Of a stretch of 64,000 bases of DNA, positions 61,115 through 64,000 are shown one piece after another. The notes beneath the pieces are model-generated. The model was not told the DNA's origin, did not search any database, and saw only the letters and a program-made list of their open reading frames with translations. This DNA comes from Leucothrix pacifica (GTDB lineage: Bacteria; Pseudomonadota; Gammaproteobacteria; Thiotrichales; Thiotrichaceae): contig NZ_QGKM01000043.1 in NCBI RefSeq assembly GCF_003172875.1, forward strand, positions 34,026 through 98,025, in the 5' to 3' direction. Numbering within the stretch: position 1 is the stretch's first letter; every line of letters starts with the position of its first letter. A program made the position numbers and the translations under genes.

Positions 61115-62371
61115 ATGACACTTCCCACATACAAACGTTGGCAGCAAACCAGCATTATCAATGCACTAAAGTCGAGACGTGTTCTTATTCTTGCAGGGTC
61201 ACGTCAATGCGGGAAAACAACGCTGGCCAAAGAAATCGCTAGTGAGGATGCCATCTTTCGCACGTTGGACGATGTAACCCTGCTGGATGCAGCCCTCAGT
61301 GATCCACATGGTTTTGTTCATCACAATGATAATCTAATGATCATTGATGAAGTTCAAAAAGCGCCGGTATTGCTGCAAGCCGTTAAACAAGATGTTGATA
61401 CCAAACAAACACCCGGCCGGTTCCTGTTGACAGGCTCCGCCAATATTCAATCATTACCTGGCGTCACCGAGTCGCTAGCCGGAAGGGTGCGTAAAATCCG
61501 ACTGCGACCTCTGGCGCTGGGTGAAATCGCCGGTAAGCCGCCGCAATTTCTGGAAAATGCGTTTCAGGGGCTGTTTCAGATTGATGACAGTATGTCTGCT
61601 AACGATGACTATTCGTTGAAAGATCAGTATCTCCTAAAGGCCATTGGTGGTGGCTATCCAGAAGCGTTAAGGCAAGAAAGTACCCGTGAATCGCGGCGTT
61701 GGCTAATGGATTATCTGGGCGCCTTAATGGAGCGTGACCTGCAAGATATTATTAATATCAAACGCCATGACAGCATGAACAAGCTTATCGAGGTACTCGC
61801 GGCTTGGTCTGGGAAGTTTATGGATGCCAGCGCGATTGGTAGCGGCCTTTCTCTGTCACGCCCGAGCATCGTTTCATACATCAATGCTCTAGAAGCGCTT
61901 TATCTGGTTGAGCGCGTTCGACCTTGGCTAAAAACGGATTATGAGCGCGTTTCTAAGCAGGATAAATTATTCATGACGGATACGGGCTTGATGTCGGCGA
62001 TTCTGCGTTGGCGTTTTGAAAAGGTGCAACTCGATGGTGAGCGCAATGGCAAGCTCATCGAAACGCTGGTGTTTACGCAATTGGCGGCACAAATTGATGC
62101 GCAAGACGAAGATTATCAGCTGTACCATTATCGCGATCGGGAAAAGCGAGAGATTGACTTTGTCGTTGAAAATGAGGACGGCGATGTGTTGGGTATCGAA
62201 GTGAAAGCAGGCTCTGTGGTGAAAATGAGCAGCTTTAAGCATTTGATTTGGTTTAGAGATAACGCGATGAAGGAAAACAACTTTATTGGTGTTGTGCTGT
62301 ATACCGGTGAGCATACCTTGTCGTTTGGTGATGGACTGTGGGCGGTGCCGATTAATTCGTTGTGGGCTTAG
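61115..62371 (+). CDS. AAA ATPase with DUF4143 nuclease-like C-terminus (second copy)
   Basis: A 418-residue AAA_14/DUF4143 protein. Walker A is GSRQCGKTT (28-36), Walker B LMIIDEVQKAP, and sensor-1 LLTGSANIQ. A winged-helix-like stretch (SGLSLSRPSIVSYINALEAL) precedes the C-terminal domain with EIDFVVENEDGDVLGIEVKAGS, a PD-(D/E)xK-like centre. Role unknown. It is not coupled to a neighbour. The four-repeat array directly before the start suggests tight control. Part of its 3' end is duplicated at 63794. Confidence 0.85.
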   Translation: MTLPTYKRWQQTSIINALKSRRVLILAGSRQCGKTTLAKEIASEDAIFRTLDDVTLLDAALSDPHGFVHHNDNLMIIDEVQKAPVLLQAVKQDVDTKQTPGRFLLTGSANIQSLPGVTESLAGRVRKIRLRPLALGEIAGKPPQFLENAFQGLFQIDDSMSANDDYSLKDQYLLKAIGGGYPEALRQESTRESRRWLMDYLGALMERDLQDIINIKRHDSMNKLIEVLAAWSGKFMDASAIGSGLSLSRPSIVSYINALEALYLVERVRPWLKTDYERVSKQDKLFMTDTGLMSAILRWRFEKVQLDGERNGKLIETLVFTQLAAQIDAQDEDYQLYHYRDREKREIDFVVENEDGDVLGIEVKAGSVVKMSSFKHLIWFRDNAMKENNFIGVVLYTGEHTLSFGDGLWAVPINSLWA

Positions 62372-62435
62372 TGGTGTTTTAAAAAGAATGAATTGGGCAT
62401 TATGAAACTTGCAATTAACTAAAGTAGTAATGATA

Positions 62436-62465
62436 ATTGTCCAAAGTCCTAGGATTCAGGACAAT
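62436..62465. promoter_or_regulatory. Nested palindrome at the HTH/nucleotidyltransferase promoter
   Basis: Outer arms ATTGTCC (62436-62442) and GGACAAT (62459-62465) and an inner palindrome TCCTAGGA (62447-62454) share one centre at 62450.5. The dyad ends 13 bp before the GTG start. This is the expected look of an autoregulatory operator; AbiEi antitoxins are known to bind inverted repeats at their own promoter. Confidence 0.6.
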
Positions 62466-62478
62466 ATAAGAGGTCATT

Positions 62479-63033
62479 GTGAAAAGTCAGGATATCGGGC
62501 TATTGCTCAAGCTGGTTTCGCTGGAAGAGCAGGAAACGCAGTCATCAAACGATAGAGAAATAAGCTACACCGCGCGAGCGCTGGAGCAGGAAACTGGCAT
62601 CAGCAAGTCACAGGTTAATCTGTCGATTAATCGTTGCTATGACATCGGCTTGTTAAAAAAAGACCGCCGTTCGGGAGTGCCTCGGGTGAATGTGAGAGCG
62701 CTTGAAGAGTTTATTTGTTACGGGCTTAAATACGTCTTCCCCGCAAAAGCCGGCGTGTTAACTCGCGGTATCCCAACCGCGTTCGCTGCTCCGATTCTAA
62801 GTGATAAGCTCATGAGTGCAGGTGACTTACCGCTTGTCTGGCCGGACGCAAAGGGTAGCACTAAGGGTTTAAGCATTGAGCCCTTGTTTAAATCCGCAAC
62901 CACTGCCATTCAAAATGACCCTAAGCTATATGCTTTACTGGCGTTGGTTGACGCGATCCGTGTGGGTCATCCCCGTGAGGCTAATTTGGCTAAGCAGCTT
63001 TTAAAAGAACAGTTAGGCGTGTCACCAGCATGA
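62479..63033 (+). CDS. Winged-helix protein, probable antitoxin/regulator of an AbiE-like pair
   Basis: A 184-residue protein. The N-terminal winged helix reads YTARALEQETGISKSQVNLSINRCYDIGLLKKDRR (residues about 30-65; key part GISKSQVNLSI). The C-terminal half (GLKYVFPAKAGVLTRGIPTAFAAP) is a conserved partner of neighbouring nucleotidyltransferases. The GTG start has AAGAGG at 62468-62473. It overlaps the next gene by 4 bp. By analogy to AbiEi it would repress the operon and counter the toxin; homology to AbiEi itself is not shown. Confidence 0.7.
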   Translation: MKSQDIGLLLKLVSLEEQETQSSNDREISYTARALEQETGISKSQVNLSINRCYDIGLLKKDRRSGVPRVNVRALEEFICYGLKYVFPAKAGVLTRGIPTAFAAPILSDKLMSAGDLPLVWPDAKGSTKGLSIEPLFKSATTAIQNDPKLYALLALVDAIRVGHPREANLAKQLLKEQLGVSPA

Positions 63034-63734
63034 CAACGTATACAGACTTGAAAGCCATGCTGGAAGCAGTCGCTCGTGCGTTAGGGTCGGAGCTTCGTGA
63101 GCAAGTAACGTTTGTTGGTGGTTGTACAACCGGACTTTTCTTGACCGACGAGTTCACCAAAGAAGGCGTATGCCATACCGACGATGTGGATCTGATCGTC
63201 CACAATACTAACTTTGCCAGCTTTTACGCACTGCAGCAGGTACTTCAGGAAAAAGGTTTCACCATACCCGCACCTAACGCAGGCGATGCACCACCAATAT
63301 GTGCAATGATGCTGGATGATCTGCGAGTTGACTTTATGCCAGATGATCCAAGTATTCTCGGTTTCTCTAACCGTTGGTATCCCAATGCGATCAAAACCGC
63401 TACACGTTACCAGCTGACACCAGACTTATTTATTCAGCTAGTCACACCAGCCTATTTTTTGGCGACCAAACTGGAAGCTTACAAAGGGCGAGGTAATGGT
63501 GATTTGCTCAATAGTCGAGATATTGAGGATATTCTGACGTTGGTGGATGGGCATGATGGCCTACTAGCTGACGTACAACTGGCAGATGTCGAGGCACGTC
63601 GTTATTTATCAGAGTCTTTTTCTCAGCTGTTAAGTGAGCGCGACTTTGATTATGCAGTTTCTAGTCAGGCTCGTGGTGATCAAGGGCGCGAAGAACTTAT
63701 TTTTGAGCGCTTGGAGGCCTTGGTAATCAAATAA
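63030..63734 (+). CDS. Nucleotidyltransferase-fold protein, AbiEii-like
   Basis: A 234-residue member of the Pol-beta/MNT nucleotidyltransferase group. The substrate loop is FVGGCTTGLFLTD (Gly30-Gly31) and the metal-binding acids are in HTDDVDLIV (Asp52, Asp54); DLRVDFMPD supplies a third acid. A Lys/Asp-containing segment KLEAYKGRGNGDLLNSRDIED follows, as in AbiEii/MenA-type toxins that add nucleotides to tRNA. ATGA overlap with the upstream gene marks a two-gene module. Activity is inferred from the motif set. Confidence 0.75.
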   Translation: MTTYTDLKAMLEAVARALGSELREQVTFVGGCTTGLFLTDEFTKEGVCHTDDVDLIVHNTNFASFYALQQVLQEKGFTIPAPNAGDAPPICAMMLDDLRVDFMPDDPSILGFSNRWYPNAIKTATRYQLTPDLFIQLVTPAYFLATKLEAYKGRGNGDLLNSRDIEDILTLVDGHDGLLADVQLADVEARRYLSESFSQLLSERDFDYAVSSQARGDQGREELIFERLEALVIK

Positions 63735-63793
63735 GTTTGAAAAATGAATAAGTCTTTTAAGGGCGATTGATTTGAGAAGAGCTACTAAATTCG

Positions 63794-63874
63794 AACGGGA
63801 TGAAGGAAAATGAATTTATTGGTGTTGTGCTGTATATCGATGAACACGCTTTATCGTTTGGTGGAGGAGTTTAG
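63794..63874 (+). pseudogene. 3' remnant of another DUF4143 ATPase gene
   Basis: The stretch encodes NGMKENEFIGVVLYIDEHAL then SFGGGV and a stop. It matches the C-terminal NAMKENNFIGVVLYTGEHTL of the intact DUF4143 gene at 61115, also at DNA level (a nearly identical run from ATGAAGGAAAA to GTGCTGTAT). The rest of that gene is missing. It indicates a former tandem copy or a recombination scar. Confidence 0.75.
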
Positions 63875-63892
63875 AGCTCCCCCACCAATTTT

Positions 63893-64000
63893 TTAGGCTG
63901 GGAGTAAATATTGATCTATTTCTTGCGCAATAGCTTCACTTCTACTCAGGGAAGGCTCTATGTCGCCTTCTAATCTGGCTATCTCTGTACACGACAATTT
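63893..64000 (-). CDS. Unidentified protein, C-terminal 35 residues only
   Basis: An open frame enters from the right edge and ends at the TAA at 63893. It reads CTEIARLEGDIEPSLSRSEA then IAQEIDQYLLPA. The piece is charged, helical and too short to name. Codon use looks like real coding sequence. It converges on the DUF4143 remnant. Confidence 0.4.
   Translation of the reverse strand, partial: KLSCTEIARLEGDIEPSLSRSEAIAQEIDQYLLPA

Noticed and set aside
60719..64000. A hidden hsdR gene downstream of hsdS
   Set aside because: No DEAD-box or HsdR-type nuclease motif appears in any open frame here; the genes are DUF4143, the HTH/nucleotidyltransferase pair and remnants.

Overview
The window reads as a chromosomal segment of a heterotrophic, probably aquatic gammaproteobacterium of moderate G+C. 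Grounds: two TAXI-type TRAP uptake systems, a Pseudomonas-like glucose ABC transporter with a ROK regulator and glucokinase, a 7TM-DISM diguanylate cyclase lipoprotein, and DctB-, FixJ- and NtrC-like two-component pairs. A Thiotrichales-like lineage is a guess. No tRNA, rRNA, CRISPR array or intact insertion sequence was seen.

Layout. 1-2.1 kb: start of a probable KDPG-type aldolase, then an ECF sigma factor / anti-sigma-like protein / signal peptidase I operon. 2.2-6.9 kb: a TauE/SafE permease, then a leftward operon of two zinc-ribbon DUF4178 proteins, a small membrane protein, a DUF350 protein and a membrane-anchored spermidine-synthase-like enzyme. 6.9-13.5 kb: a ROK repressor facing a complete sugar ABC operon that ends in glucokinase. 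13.6-16 kb: a SpeD-like decarboxylase (possible partner of the aminopropyltransferase 9 kb away), a Uma2 protein, an hsdM scar and a protein tyrosine phosphatase that aligns throughout with Yersinia YopH. 16-23 kb: diguanylate cyclase, DMT exporter, YqhA protein, quinone-reductase-like enzyme, and a DctB-like kinase with an NtrC-type regulator lacking the AAA+ domain. 23-31.4 kb: a TAXI TRAP system with UspA, facing a Cache/PAS kinase and a FixJ-type regulator. 31.9-33.6 kb: a secreted glycoside-hydrolase-like protein behind a long leader.

33.7-37.2 kb is a decayed malonate locus. The GntR regulator and malonyl-CoA synthetase are intact. Malonyl-CoA decarboxylase survives only as its C-terminus, and between them lie wrecks of a fumarylacetoacetase-family gene and a Fic gene. 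37-45 kb holds mixed singletons. 45-46 kb has antitoxin relics and an intact VapBC pair. 46-49.5 kb carries a second TAXI TRAP system, and 49.9-51.7 kb a secreted triple-repeat protein.

52-64 kb looks like a defence island: a TOPRIM + AAA ATPase pair (split OLD-like), a SWIM/SNF2 helicase divergent from hsdM-hsdS with no hsdR in the window, an AAA/DUF4143 ATPase behind four 23-bp-spaced repeats, an AbiE-like HTH/nucleotidyltransferase pair behind a nested palindrome, and a relic of a second DUF4143 gene. The observations most worth following are the YopH-like phosphatase, the membrane polyamine module with its variant SpeD, the 23-bp repeat array and the decaying malonate operon with its paired palindromes.
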